Positions 26,165 to 34,399 of a stretch of DNA of 64,000 nt are shown in pieces. Within the stretch, counting starts at the first letter, position 1. The number at the start of each line of letters is the position of its first letter. The translations under genes were made by a program, and so were the position numbers. Under the pieces are notes generated by a model that was not told the DNA's origin, did not search any database, and saw only the letters and a list, made by a program, of their open reading frames with translations. The DNA is from Clostridium sp. MCC353 (GTDB lineage Bacteria; Bacillota; Clostridia; Lachnospirales; Lachnospiraceae), in the NCBI RefSeq assembly GCF_018785315.1, contig NZ_WQPN01000022.1:90393-154392 (forward strand). Direction: 5' to 3'.

Positions 26165-26195
26165 CACCCGGATATCTGATTCCGGGTGCTTTTTG
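26165..26195 (+). terminator. Riboswitch-controlled intrinsic terminator
   Basis: CACCCGGA pairs with TCCGGGTG, followed by CTTTTTG. It sits between the aptamer and the nhaC start codon, as expected of the expression platform. Confidence 0.88.
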
Positions 26196-26229
26196 TTTCC
26201 GTAAATCTATCAAGTGAAGGAGAGACTAT

Positions 26230-27711
26230 ATGAAAGAGACAAAGAAAAACCCCAGTTTATTTTTATCAATTCTTATTTTAGCGGTTATCGCTTCTGTTTT
26301 GACCGCCGGTATCTCGGCCGGTGTTGCCACAATTCCTCTTCTGGTGGTAAATATTTTCCTGATCCTTTTGATTTCCATGGCCGCCGGTTACCGTTACGCT
26401 GACCTGGAAAAGAGCATGATGGCCGGAGTAAAACGGGCCATAGACTGTGTGATGATCCTGGTATTTGTGGGAATCCTGATCGGGGCCTGGATTCGCTGCG
26501 GTACGGTTCCCATGATCATTTATTACGGTCTTGGAGTTATCACCCCCCGGATGCTGGTGCCTCTTACCTTTATCATGTGTTCCCTTTTATCCCTCTGCAT
26601 CGGTACTTCTTTAGGCACCGCGGGAACCATGGGAGTTGCCTGTGTCAGTATTGGAATCAGCATGGGAATTCCTGTTCCGCTGACTGCGGGAGCGGCAATT
26701 TCCGGATCCATTCTGGGAGATAAACTTTCACCTCTGTCCGATTCTACCATTCTTGCAGCCAGCGCCAGCGACATCAATATTTATCATCATGTACGTTCCA
26801 TGTCTTACACAACAATACCGTCGGTTCTCATAAGCCTTTTTATTTTTTACGTCCTTGGAGGGAAATATGCGGGCGCGGCTCTGGACCAGAGTGTGCTGCA
26901 GACGGTGAGAGACACCCTTTCCGGCATGTTCCAATTTCATATCGTCCTGCTGGTTCCCATGATTCTCATTGTAATCCTCTGCCTGAAAAAAGTACCGGCA
27001 ATTTTAGCGATCCTCATTTCCGGATTTGCCGGACTGTTCCTGGCTGTTGTGGTACAGGGCGCAAGCCTTACGGAAGTGCTGGCTATTGTTTACAGCGGCG
27101 TAAAAGTGGATACGGGAGTGGCCATTGTGGATACTATGCTGAGTAAAGGAGGCATTTCCTCGATGATGGCTACGATCTGCACCGCGGTTCTGGCTCTTGC
27201 CATGGGCGGCATTCTCAGCGAAGCAGGATATCTCAATGTGATTGTAGACCGGATAACCAGGGTGATCAAATCCGACACATCCGCAATTCTGACCACATTG
27301 GCCTGCGGGATTATCACAGTCATGCTGGTTACCAATTTCTACGTGTCCGTAGTCCTCATGGGTACCATGTTCAAGGAAATCTATGACAAACGCGGGATAC
27401 ACAGAAGCGTGCTTTCGCGGACAATCGAGGAGGCCAATACGATTATTCTTCCATTAGTTCCCTGGAATACGAGCTGTATTTACTATATGAGCTTATTTGG
27501 ATTCACATCCTTGAGTTTTGCCCCTTATGTGGTGTTCGCTTATGTGAACATTGGAATCAGCATCCTGTGCGCTCTGGCCGGAATCTTTATCTTTAAAGCG
27601 CTGCCGGACAATGACGCAGAATCAGACTGGCGCATTTGGAAGAAAAAAGATGTGACAGAAGGGCCGGAGGAAATGGAATCCGTGGATGTGGAAACCGTGA
27701 TGGAAATGTGA
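26230..27711 (+). CDS. nhaC: Na+/H+ antiporter, NhaC family
   Basis: A 493-residue membrane protein with 11-12 helices. Family features include ASLGTAGTMGVACVSIGISMGIPVPLTAGAAISGSILGDKLSPLSDSTILAASASDINIYHHV around residues 125-185 (read as separate blocks), typical for NhaC-type exchangers, and VLMGTMFKEIY further on. It would exchange Na+ (or malate/lactate in some members) for H+. AAGGAG lies 8 bases before the ATG. Its leader carries the c-di-AMP riboswitch, linking it to osmotic control. Confidence 0.9.
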   Translation: MKETKKNPSLFLSILILAVIASVLTAGISAGVATIPLLVVNIFLILLISMAAGYRYADLEKSMMAGVKRAIDCVMILVFVGILIGAWIRCGTVPMIIYYGLGVITPRMLVPLTFIMCSLLSLCIGTSLGTAGTMGVACVSIGISMGIPVPLTAGAAISGSILGDKLSPLSDSTILAASASDINIYHHVRSMSYTTIPSVLISLFIFYVLGGKYAGAALDQSVLQTVRDTLSGMFQFHIVLLVPMILIVILCLKKVPAILAILISGFAGLFLAVVVQGASLTEVLAIVYSGVKVDTGVAIVDTMLSKGGISSMMATICTAVLALAMGGILSEAGYLNVIVDRITRVIKSDTSAILTTLACGIITVMLVTNFYVSVVLMGTMFKEIYDKRGIHRSVLSRTIEEANTIILPLVPWNTSCIYYMSLFGFTSLSFAPYVVFAYVNIGISILCALAGIFIFKALPDNDAESDWRIWKKKDVTEGPEEMESVDVETVMEM

Positions 27712-27715
27712 AAAT

Positions 27716-27800
27716 GTTACAGTTCAGACGGCTGATCTTCTTGACCCAAAAGGCCGGTCAAGAAGCATCGGATGTCCATCCATGTGTAAAATGATAGTAA
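27716..27800. repeat. Inverted-repeat element with internal hairpin
   Basis: It begins GTTACAGTTCAGACGG and ends near GTAAC. The centre carries a 10-bp hairpin, CTTCTTGACC with GGTCAAGAAG. The core GGCTGAT...GACC...GGTC...ATCGGAT recurs in inverted orientation at 45609-45652. The element lies between nhaC and the next gene and may also work as a terminator, though no T tract follows. Confidence 0.5.
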
Positions 27801-27814
27801 CCCTCCTAAACAGT

Positions 27815-27843
27815 TAGACAAAGAATTAACGGGATGGTACAAT
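27815..27843 (+). promoter_or_regulatory. Putative sigma-A promoter of the secreted-protein gene
   Basis: TAGACA (27815-27820) and TACAAT (27838-27843) are 17 bases apart, about 50 bases before the start codon. Confidence 0.5.
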
Positions 27844-27893
27844 GATAGTATCACAGTTATTCAATTAACTAGATTCTGAAAGGAGAAACTATC

Positions 27894-28910
27894 ATGAAGA
27901 AACGTTACAAAATTTTGGCGGCCGCTCTGGTAATGACATTTTCAATGAGCATTACATCATTTGCCGGCACCTGGAAACAGGAAGCGGAGGGATGGTGGTA
28001 TCAGAATGATGACGGCTCTTATCCTCAGTCCGGCTGGCAGTGGATTGACGGCAATGAGGACGGCGTAGCAGAGAGTTATTATTTTGATGAGAACGGTTAT
28101 CTTCTGACCAATACCACAACGCCAGACGGATATACGGTCAATGATGGCGGTGCATGGACCGTGGATGGAGTTGTTCAGCAGAAACAGACGGGCCCCGGAA
28201 CAGACGGCGGTGAATCCGTTTCTGACGGACTCCGGTTATATCAGGAAGCAGCCAAGAAATCTTCACAGCTTTCCAGCATGACGGCAGCCAGCAAAATTTC
28301 CGTGACTATGACCATGGAAGGGGAAACGGTTACTGCTGATATGAATATGGATTTGAAATTCAAAGACTTGAATCAGTCATCCATGAAATATCTTGCCACG
28401 CTGGATATGAACATGATCGGAGTGAACATGAAAGGCACCATGTTCTATACTGACGGTTATTACTACATTGATATGATGGGAATAAAGCAGAAAGTCCCAA
28501 TGGATATAGCCGGAATAACAGCCCAGGTTAACAGCGATATGAACGGGATGGGGGACGATTTGACCGATTCCATGCAGAATGTGACAGTTGCTGATGATGG
28601 AAATGGCAACAAAGTGATCTCCTATACCATGAATATGAGTGGATTCAATTCCTATATTATGTCCATCTATGACCAGATGGGGCTTAATGTTGATTCCGTT
28701 AACTTCAAAGATCTGAAAGGGAGATCTGTGATCAATCCGGAAGGTTACTGTATTTCGGAGGATATGGACTTTGTGTTTGATTTAACCATGGAAGGTCAGA
28801 CTGTGAGCGCTAATATGGCCATACAGATGAATTATATCAATATCGGACAGCCGGTAGACTTTACTCTTCCTTCAACGGAAGGATTCACGGAGGCTGGTAC
28901 AGCCCAGTAA
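27894..28910 (+). CDS. Secreted protein with cell-wall-binding-like repeats and a DUF6612/LppX-like domain
   Basis: A 338-residue exported protein. A signal peptide ends about residue 24 (SITSFA). Then come aromatic repeats of the choline-binding/cell-wall-binding kind (WKQEAEGWWYQNDDGSYPQSG, WQWIDGNEDGVAESYYFDENGYLL). A linker follows, then a ~210-residue domain beginning at LYQEAAKKSSQLSSMTAASK with alternating strands (MTMEGETVTADMNMDLKF), as in LppX/LolA-like DUF6612 proteins. It may sit on the wall and bind a lipid or hydrophobic ligand; that is family inference. GAAAGGAGAAACTATC precedes the ATG. A strong terminator follows. Confidence 0.82.
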   Translation: MKKRYKILAAALVMTFSMSITSFAGTWKQEAEGWWYQNDDGSYPQSGWQWIDGNEDGVAESYYFDENGYLLTNTTTPDGYTVNDGGAWTVDGVVQQKQTGPGTDGGESVSDGLRLYQEAAKKSSQLSSMTAASKISVTMTMEGETVTADMNMDLKFKDLNQSSMKYLATLDMNMIGVNMKGTMFYTDGYYYIDMMGIKQKVPMDIAGITAQVNSDMNGMGDDLTDSMQNVTVADDGNGNKVISYTMNMSGFNSYIMSIYDQMGLNVDSVNFKDLKGRSVINPEGYCISEDMDFVFDLTMEGQTVSANMAIQMNYINIGQPVDFTLPSTEGFTEAGTAQ

Positions 28911-28965
28911 CTGGCTCAACTGAGTTCAGATTCAGAACACATAGATATAATGGTTTTTGTAAAAT

Positions 28966-29015
28966 AAAAGATTGGCAGACAGGTTGATGGTTTTCCTGCT
29001 GCCAATCTTTTTTTG
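28966..29015 (+). terminator. Intrinsic terminator
   Basis: AAAAGATTGGCAG pairs with CTGCCAATCTTTT and runs into a T tract. It ends the secreted-protein gene ahead of the convergent acyltransferase. Confidence 0.92.
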
Positions 29016-29055
29016 TTTCACCAAGAAATCTGCGCCCTGGGCCTGTTTGCAGAAG

Positions 29056-30093
29056 TTACCTCCTCTGCCCCGATTTCATCCCCAACCGGTCAGGAATCCG
29101 CCTTACAGCGTCAAACACCACAGCCAGCCACCGGTTTCCCAATACGGCCGTTAAAAGGAAAGATAACCCCAAAAGCCCAATAATCCACAGTTTTGAATGC
29201 ACATTCACCCTGTTAAAAAATCCAAAATACTGGAGCAGGTCCCTGATAATCCTGTGGAGGATATAAATCTGCAGTGTGCGGCTGCCGATTGTGGTAAAAA
29301 CCGTTCTTTTCTTAGGTACGGCGGCCATGAACCCCAGGGAAATACAGATCGTCACAATGTACCACACAATCCGTATAAGCCCGCCATAAGGATATAATTC
29401 CGGCCCCAGCCGGTGATAATTGATGCCGTAGACAATATTTGAATAGGGCATCAGCAGATCATAAGTGCACAGGAAGAGAAAGGATGCCGTAAAAAATGAG
29501 AGCAGCAGAAGGAAAACCTTGTGGCTTTTGTGAAGCCTGTCTTCAATCTTTTTGCCGTTCATATAATAGCCTGCATAGAAAAATGGCGCAAAGGCCAGTG
29601 TCCGGTCCAGAGCCAGCGTGGAATCTACGGAACCCTCATAGCCTGACAGCAGGCTGATGATGATGGAACCGGCCATCACCGTGCGGGGATCCAGCTCCCG
29701 GATAAATGGAATGGACAGATACCAGAGCCCCAATGCCAGCAGATACCAGGGTGCGCCGCTTTCTTCGAAGAAGTCGATATACAGCCCGATTTTCCCGTCG
29801 ATCAGTCCCTCTGTAACATGAACCATGATTTTAAACAGGATATACAGCCACAGGATCTGAATCAGCTTATCCGCCCGGAACCTGCCGTTTTGAACCACAT
29901 GAGTGGAAAAATACCCTGATACAAAAATAAAGCAGGGCATATGAAATGTATAGATTAAATAAAAAATATTATTGGAAAAACGTGTCTTGTCCAAAGGCAG
30001 CAGAAAATGCCCGGCTACCACCAGGAAGATCAAAACAAATCTGAGATTATCGAAATAGGCGCTGCGCTCCTGATGTGTTGTGCTTTCCATCAT
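29056..30093 (-). CDS. Membrane acyltransferase, acyltransferase-3 family
   Basis: About 345 residues with roughly ten helices. The N-terminus YFDNLRFVLIFLVVAGHFLLP shows the family motif ending in catalytic-type His (GH). Further helices include FHMPCFIFVSGYFSTH and LGLWYLSIPFIRELDPR. Such enzymes O-acylate cell-surface polysaccharides. ATG 30093 is chosen because GGGGGAA lies 4 bases upstream; an upstream in-frame start at 30162 has no ribosome site. The substrate is unknown. Confidence 0.88.
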   Translation of the reverse strand: MMESTTHQERSAYFDNLRFVLIFLVVAGHFLLPLDKTRFSNNIFYLIYTFHMPCFIFVSGYFSTHVVQNGRFRADKLIQILWLYILFKIMVHVTEGLIDGKIGLYIDFFEESGAPWYLLALGLWYLSIPFIRELDPRTVMAGSIIISLLSGYEGSVDSTLALDRTLAFAPFFYAGYYMNGKKIEDRLHKSHKVFLLLLSFFTASFLFLCTYDLLMPYSNIVYGINYHRLGPELYPYGGLIRIVWYIVTICISLGFMAAVPKKRTVFTTIGSRTLQIYILHRIIRDLLQYFGFFNRVNVHSKLWIIGLLGLSFLLTAVLGNRWLAVVFDAVRRIPDRLGMKSGQRR

Positions 30094-30236
30094 AAATTCC
30101 CCCAAGTGAAAGATTATGGTAATACGGCCCTTCTTCACAGGCTGTTTTACTGTTTTAAGCATGTTCCATCATACTTCCTCACATGCTGTCTGTCAATCCA
30201 TGTAAGGAAATTGTAAATGCTGCGGGGCAGAAAGTG

Positions 30237-30372
30237 GCAACCGTTCAGATAGGTCTGCGCATTTACTGCCCGGACCGTACGAAAACATTGCGGTTGCAGG
30301 CATCCAGCCCCTCGCCGCAGGCGGCTTTAATGGGCTGGATGCGTAACGGTTCAGGCCTGTCTGAACTGTTGC
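30237..30372. mobile_element. Miniature inverted-repeat transposable element (136 bp) with 8-bp target duplication
   Basis: The left end is GCAACCGTTCAGA-TAGGTCTG and the right end, reverse-complemented, is GCAACAGTTCAGA-CAGGCCTG (18 of 21 positions alike). The element is flanked on both sides by the same 8-mer AGAAAGTG (30229-30236 and 30373-30380). The interior holds a strong hairpin GCATCCAGCCC/GGGCTGGATGC. No coding capacity. It lies between the divergent acyltransferase and isomerase genes. Confidence 0.75.
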
Positions 30373-30446
30373 AGAAAGTGCAAACGATTGTGTCATGATT
30401 GTTACAGTGAACGGCTGCTGGTATTTTAAGAGAAAGAAGGTAATGG

Positions 30447-30498
30447 TTGACAAATGAAAATGAACGATAGTATAATATTTATATGTACACACGTGTTG
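30447..30498 (+). promoter_or_regulatory. Promoter and LacI-type operator before the fucose-isomerase-like gene
   Basis: TTGACA (30447-30452) and TATAAT (30471-30476) are 18 bases apart. TACACACGTGTTG (30486-30498), with the palindromic core ACACGTGT, overlaps the expected transcription start. Matching sites occur before lacI (34400) and before the solute-binding protein gene (35670). Confidence 0.7.
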
Positions 30499-30540
30499 AT
30501 ATTTGAAAATATATCGTAAATGACGAAAACAGGAGGTTGG

Positions 30541-31890
30541 ATGATGGAAAAACAATTGAACGTAGGATTTCTTACCACATATTCAGGGAGATGGCCCCAG
30601 GAAGTGCCGTCCCAGAGAAATCAGGAATACGGGGACTGGCTGGAAGAGAATCTTCCCAAGTTAAACATCATACGGGCGGATGTGATGGGATGCGGGCGCA
30701 AAGAGAATGAAGCCATTGTATCCCAGTTTAAGGCCGCCCAGGCGGATGTGATCGTTATGGTTTACGGTGCGTTTACCGGTGATGATGTGGCGTCCTATCT
30801 GACGGAAATGCTGAATATCCCCATTCTTCTGTGGGCTCCCTATGAAGTGCCCTTTGAAAAGGATGACCGCCTGTATTCCAACGCACTGTGTTCCATGACT
30901 ATGAATTCAGCCGCTTTGAGAAAAGTGGGAGTGAAGTGCCATACGGTTTATGGAAGCAAAGAAGACGAGAGAGCGGCTGGAAAGGTCAAGGATATTCTGA
31001 TGGCCTATCACGTTATGAAGTGCATGAAACATACGAATTTGGGCCTTCTGGGCTACCGGCCCACCGCATTTTACAACTGTTCCTTTGATGAATCCTTAAT
31101 CCGCCGGACGTTCGGCATAAAGATTGAGGAAACCGACTTAAAAGTAGTATTCGATAAGATGGATGCTCTTGATCAAGACGCTTATGAGGCGGATATGAAG
31201 CAGATGTCGGAACGGTTTGACACATCCAAACTGCCGGAGGGCCATTTGGAAAACCATTCCAAGTTATATCTGGCCATAAAAGAGGTGATGGCGGAACAGG
31301 GTTACGATTTCGGCACCCTCAAGTGCTGGCCGGAGATGGGCAATTTACATACAACGCCTTGTGCGGTTTTAGGGCGCCTGGCCGATGATGGAATCAATAT
31401 CGGGTGTGAAGGCGATGTGGACGCCGAGATTGCACAGATGGCAGAATATTATCTGACCGGACAGCCCAGCTTTATTACGGACATGATCAATATAGATGAG
31501 GAAAAGAACCTGATGACATTCTGGCACTGCGGCAATGCTGCGCCGTCTTTATGCAACCCGGATTATGATGTTCTGATCCGCAATCATCCTCTGGCAGGGC
31601 AGGGAACGGCTTTTTATGGGGCCTTAAAACCGGGCGTCGTGACAATCGCCAGATTCTGCAACATCGGAGGACAGTATAAACTGTTTTTAATGGGCGGCGA
31701 AGCCGTTGACATGGACCGCTACACCAAGGGAATCATGGCCAACATAAAAGTGAAGATGCCGGTCCGCCAGGTGATCGAACGGATTATCGATGAAGGCGTT
31801 CCCCATCACTACAGCCTTGTATGGGCCGATGTTACAGCTCAGTTGAAGGAACTGTGTTCCCTTTTGAATATTCCTGTGATTGAATTGTAA
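30541..31890 (+). CDS. L-fucose/L-arabinose isomerase-fold protein
   Basis: About 449 residues. The N-terminal part has alternating strands and helices (LNVGFLTTYSGRWPQEVPSQRN, VIVMVYGAFTGDDVASYL) and the C-terminal half looks like the fucose isomerase C-terminal domain (CEGDVDAEIAQMAEYYLTGQPSFITDMINID, FWHCGNAAPSL). Members interconvert aldoses and ketoses using Mn2+ bound by Glu/Asp/His. AGGAGG lies 4 bases before ATG 30541 and 7 bases before the adjacent ATG 30544; either could be used. It has its own promoter with a LacI-type operator and so probably joins the sugar pathway encoded at 34-42 kb. Confidence 0.82.
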   Translation: MMEKQLNVGFLTTYSGRWPQEVPSQRNQEYGDWLEENLPKLNIIRADVMGCGRKENEAIVSQFKAAQADVIVMVYGAFTGDDVASYLTEMLNIPILLWAPYEVPFEKDDRLYSNALCSMTMNSAALRKVGVKCHTVYGSKEDERAAGKVKDILMAYHVMKCMKHTNLGLLGYRPTAFYNCSFDESLIRRTFGIKIEETDLKVVFDKMDALDQDAYEADMKQMSERFDTSKLPEGHLENHSKLYLAIKEVMAEQGYDFGTLKCWPEMGNLHTTPCAVLGRLADDGINIGCEGDVDAEIAQMAEYYLTGQPSFITDMINIDEEKNLMTFWHCGNAAPSLCNPDYDVLIRNHPLAGQGTAFYGALKPGVVTIARFCNIGGQYKLFLMGGEAVDMDRYTKGIMANIKVKMPVRQVIERIIDEGVPHHYSLVWADVTAQLKELCSLLNIPVIEL

Positions 31891-31920
31891 AACATTAGAA
31901 AATCAGACAAAACAAGATGA

Positions 31921-31960
31921 AACCGGGAGCCCGTATTTTAATAATACAGGTTCCCGGTTT
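31921..31960. terminator. Bidirectional hairpin between convergent genes
   Basis: AACCGGGAGCC-GTATT pairs with AATAC-GGTTCCCGGTT around a TTAAT loop. T tracts on either side are weak. It sits between the stops of the isomerase-like gene and the UroD-like gene. Confidence 0.65.
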
Positions 31961-31973
31961 CCCCTGAACTTTA

Positions 31974-33230
31974 TCACCGGCAGCCGTTAAACTCTCTGAC
32001 CGCATCGGCCATTGCGGCCACATTTGCCACAGGGGTCAGGGCCTGGATATTATGAATTGTGTTGAAGACGAAACCGCCGGATGGAGAGAATATTTCACAG
32101 ATTTCCAGTACCTGGCGGCGGACTTCCTCAGGCGTACCGAATGGAAATGTTTTCTGCGTATCCACACCGCCGCCCCAGAAGACGATATCATGTCCGAATT
32201 CTTTTTTGAGGGTGCGGGGATCCATCTGCCGGGCTGTCCATTGAACCGGATTTAAGATGTCAAATCCCGATTCGATGAGATCCGGGATCAGGGGAAAGAT
32301 GGAGCCGCAGGAGTGTTTGATTGTTTTCCATTCCGTGTTTTTATGGATCCATTGATTGATCTTTTTATAATAGGGCATGTAGAGCTCCCGAAACAGCTCC
32401 CGGGAACAGAAAGGCCCGTTCTGCGTGCCGAAATCCGTTCCACAGACAAATACTGCCTGAACTTCATTGCCAACCACCTGTTTGATCCGCTCCAGGTTTT
32501 TCAGCGCGATGTCGGTGGAATAGGTAAAAATCTGATGGAGGTAATCCGGGTTTGCGACCATAGCCATATACCATTCGCTGATGTCTCTAAGGCCCTTGGG
32601 ATGTTTTAACATTCCTCCCGGAACCAGCGCGATGTCGCCCACCGCGCAGCCGCCGAAAGCTCCAATCCGGGCATAAGGGGTCTGTTTGGCCATTTTCAAG
32701 CGTTCCCTGATGCAGTCCAGGACATCTTCGGAGATTTCCTTGAATTCTTCCAGATTATCCTCAACATGGGGATGATCCTCATCATAATCGTGGCCTCTTA
32801 TGATAACATCGAAGAAATATCCCCCTTCAGGCATTTTAGCGCAGGGAGGGCAGCCGGTATCTCCATCCACATAGGCAAAGGTATTTCCACGGTCATCCGA
32901 GGTGGTTGTAAAATGTTCCGGGACGAGAAGCCTCTGCCCCCACGGCGCCAGCCACTCCTTTTCACCGGTTGTTTTTACCCCCATGCTGGTATTGGGGTTC
33001 CAGACAGGGACCGTATCCACGCCCAGGGCTTCTTTTAAATCATCATCCAGTACGCCCAGCATCTGCATTGGCTCCTGTACCTTCACCAGCCGTTTCTCCA
33101 GGCCGTAATACTCTCTGAGCTGTTCCACCACAGAGACGTGGATGCCGGTGGTGGAAGTTGCGCCGATATCAAAAGGAACCGGTCCGGACTGATGGTTTAG
33201 GGCGCGGGATAATTTCTCTTGTTTTGTCAT
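31974..33230 (-). CDS. Uroporphyrinogen decarboxylase-fold protein (UroD/MtaA superfamily)
   Basis: About 418 residues of a TIM-barrel with UroD/corrinoid methyltransferase character: TKQEKLSRALNHQSGPVPFDIG at the N-terminus, FGGCAVGDIALVPGGML, KHSCGSIFPLIPDLIESGFDILNPVQ, WGGGVDTQKTFPFGTPEEVRRQV, and a final FNTIHNIQALTPVANVAAM. Cys and His in 'HSCG' could bind zinc, as in methyltransferase members. It is unlikely to be a haem enzyme because no other haem genes are near. In gut Clostridia such genes often sit in sugar clusters with unknown function. ATG 33230 has GAGG 6 bases upstream; an upstream GTG is also in frame. It is divergent from an AraC regulator. Confidence 0.82.
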   Translation of the reverse strand: MTKQEKLSRALNHQSGPVPFDIGATSTTGIHVSVVEQLREYYGLEKRLVKVQEPMQMLGVLDDDLKEALGVDTVPVWNPNTSMGVKTTGEKEWLAPWGQRLLVPEHFTTTSDDRGNTFAYVDGDTGCPPCAKMPEGGYFFDVIIRGHDYDEDHPHVEDNLEEFKEISEDVLDCIRERLKMAKQTPYARIGAFGGCAVGDIALVPGGMLKHPKGLRDISEWYMAMVANPDYLHQIFTYSTDIALKNLERIKQVVGNEVQAVFVCGTDFGTQNGPFCSRELFRELYMPYYKKINQWIHKNTEWKTIKHSCGSIFPLIPDLIESGFDILNPVQWTARQMDPRTLKKEFGHDIVFWGGGVDTQKTFPFGTPEEVRRQVLEICEIFSPSGGFVFNTIHNIQALTPVANVAAMADAVREFNGCR

Positions 33231-33289
33231 TGTTAACCTCACTTTCGCCGTTTGTACGGCATGATTTTTTATAGTAAAGGAAAATCTTT

Positions 33290-34132
33290 ATGTATCGTCG
33301 GGAAAAAGGTGTGTTGGAGAATTCGGAAATCTATTTTTATACGCCTGGAATCACTGCAAAAAATACTTTTTTTTACCTGCATTGTTTGGGACATTTCTGG
33401 TGCAGCAGTGAGTATTGCGTCAGGCGGCAGGAGTTTGACAGCTATTTGATTCTTTATATAAAAAGCGGCTCGGGAGCAGTGGAATCGGACGGGATAAGCC
33501 GCCGGGTGGAGGCAGGAGATCTGGTCTTTTTAGACTGCCATGGCCCTCACGGATATTATGCCGACCCTGAATGGGAGATCCAGTGGATCCATTTGGAGGG
33601 GAAAGCCTGTGAAAATTATTATAAACTGATCAAAAGCCAGACTTTGGGCCAGGTGCGGCTGACGGTTCCTTATCTGGCGGAACGGATCTTTGATCAGATT
33701 ACCTCAGGATTTTCAGAGGGCCGAACCATCCGGGATTATTTGATTTCCAAATATATAACAGATCTTTTGACATTGTTTTTCCAGGAAGCTTCAGAGGGAC
33801 AAAAGGACAATGAAATGGGCCGGATCGCGGAATCCATGACCAGTTACATCTGTTCACACCTGGATTCCCCCCTCGACCTGGATTCCCTGGCCCGGCGCTG
33901 TTCTATGAGCAGGTATCATTTCATCCGCGTGTTTAAAAAAGAAACCGGATACACGCCTCATGACTTCATTATCAATGCCCGTATAGACAAGGCAAAATAC
34001 TATCTGAAGTCGACAAACATGACGGTAAAAGAAATCAGTGCCGTGTGCGGATTTCAGAATGAAAGCAGTTTCTGCACCTGCTTTAAAAAGAGGGAAGGCA
34101 TGAGGCCGCTGGCCTGTCGGGAAACAAGATGA
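33290..34132 (+). CDS. AraC-family transcriptional regulator
   Basis: A 280-residue regulator with an N-terminal cupin-type sensor (GSGAVESDGISRRVEAGDLVFLDCHGPHGYYADPEWEIQWIHLEG) and a C-terminal double helix-turn-helix (LDLDSLARRCSMSRYHFIRVFKKETGYTPHDFI, then STNMTVKEISAVCGFQNESSFCTCFKKREGMRP). These bind sugars and activate adjacent genes; the divergent UroD-fold gene, with only 59 bases between start codons, is the likely target. AAAGGA precedes the ATG by 8 bases. Confidence 0.9.
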   Translation: MYRREKGVLENSEIYFYTPGITAKNTFFYLHCLGHFWCSSEYCVRRQEFDSYLILYIKSGSGAVESDGISRRVEAGDLVFLDCHGPHGYYADPEWEIQWIHLEGKACENYYKLIKSQTLGQVRLTVPYLAERIFDQITSGFSEGRTIRDYLISKYITDLLTLFFQEASEGQKDNEMGRIAESMTSYICSHLDSPLDLDSLARRCSMSRYHFIRVFKKETGYTPHDFIINARIDKAKYYLKSTNMTVKEISAVCGFQNESSFCTCFKKREGMRPLACRETR

Positions 34133-34328
34133 ATCTGCCTTTATCTTAACAGAGCTGGAGGAATCTGTCATTTATAAAACCTGTGATATTATTTTTAAAA
34201 ATTGCTCAGGCCGCCTCCGGCCTTGCCGCTGGGAGATTCTTAGTCTTCCGGCCGGATGGCCGGGGCACTGGCGTGACTGGGAACAGCGGCAAAAGCTGTA
34301 ACAATTCACAGATAATTGCGAAATAGTA

Positions 34329-34380
34329 TTGACAAATAGGTGTGAAACTGTATAATATAATATATACACACGAGTTTACA
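34329..34380 (+). promoter_or_regulatory. Promoter and operator of the LacI-family gene
   Basis: TTGACA (34329-34334) and TATAAT (34351-34356) are 16 bases apart. TATACACACGAGTTTACA (34363-34380) lies at the expected transcription start and resembles the sites at 30486 and 35493. Autorepression is inferred. Upstream, 34190-34310 holds GC-rich short hairpins (GGCCGCCTCCGGCC, CCGGCCGGATGGCCGG) that may end the AraC transcript. Confidence 0.65.
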
Positions 34381-34399
34381 AAGAAGGAATTTGTACAAT

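Noticed and set aside
34133..34330. A gene in the gap between the AraC and LacI regulators
   Set aside because: Only short frames without ribosome sites; the stretch holds GC-rich hairpins and then the lacI promoter.
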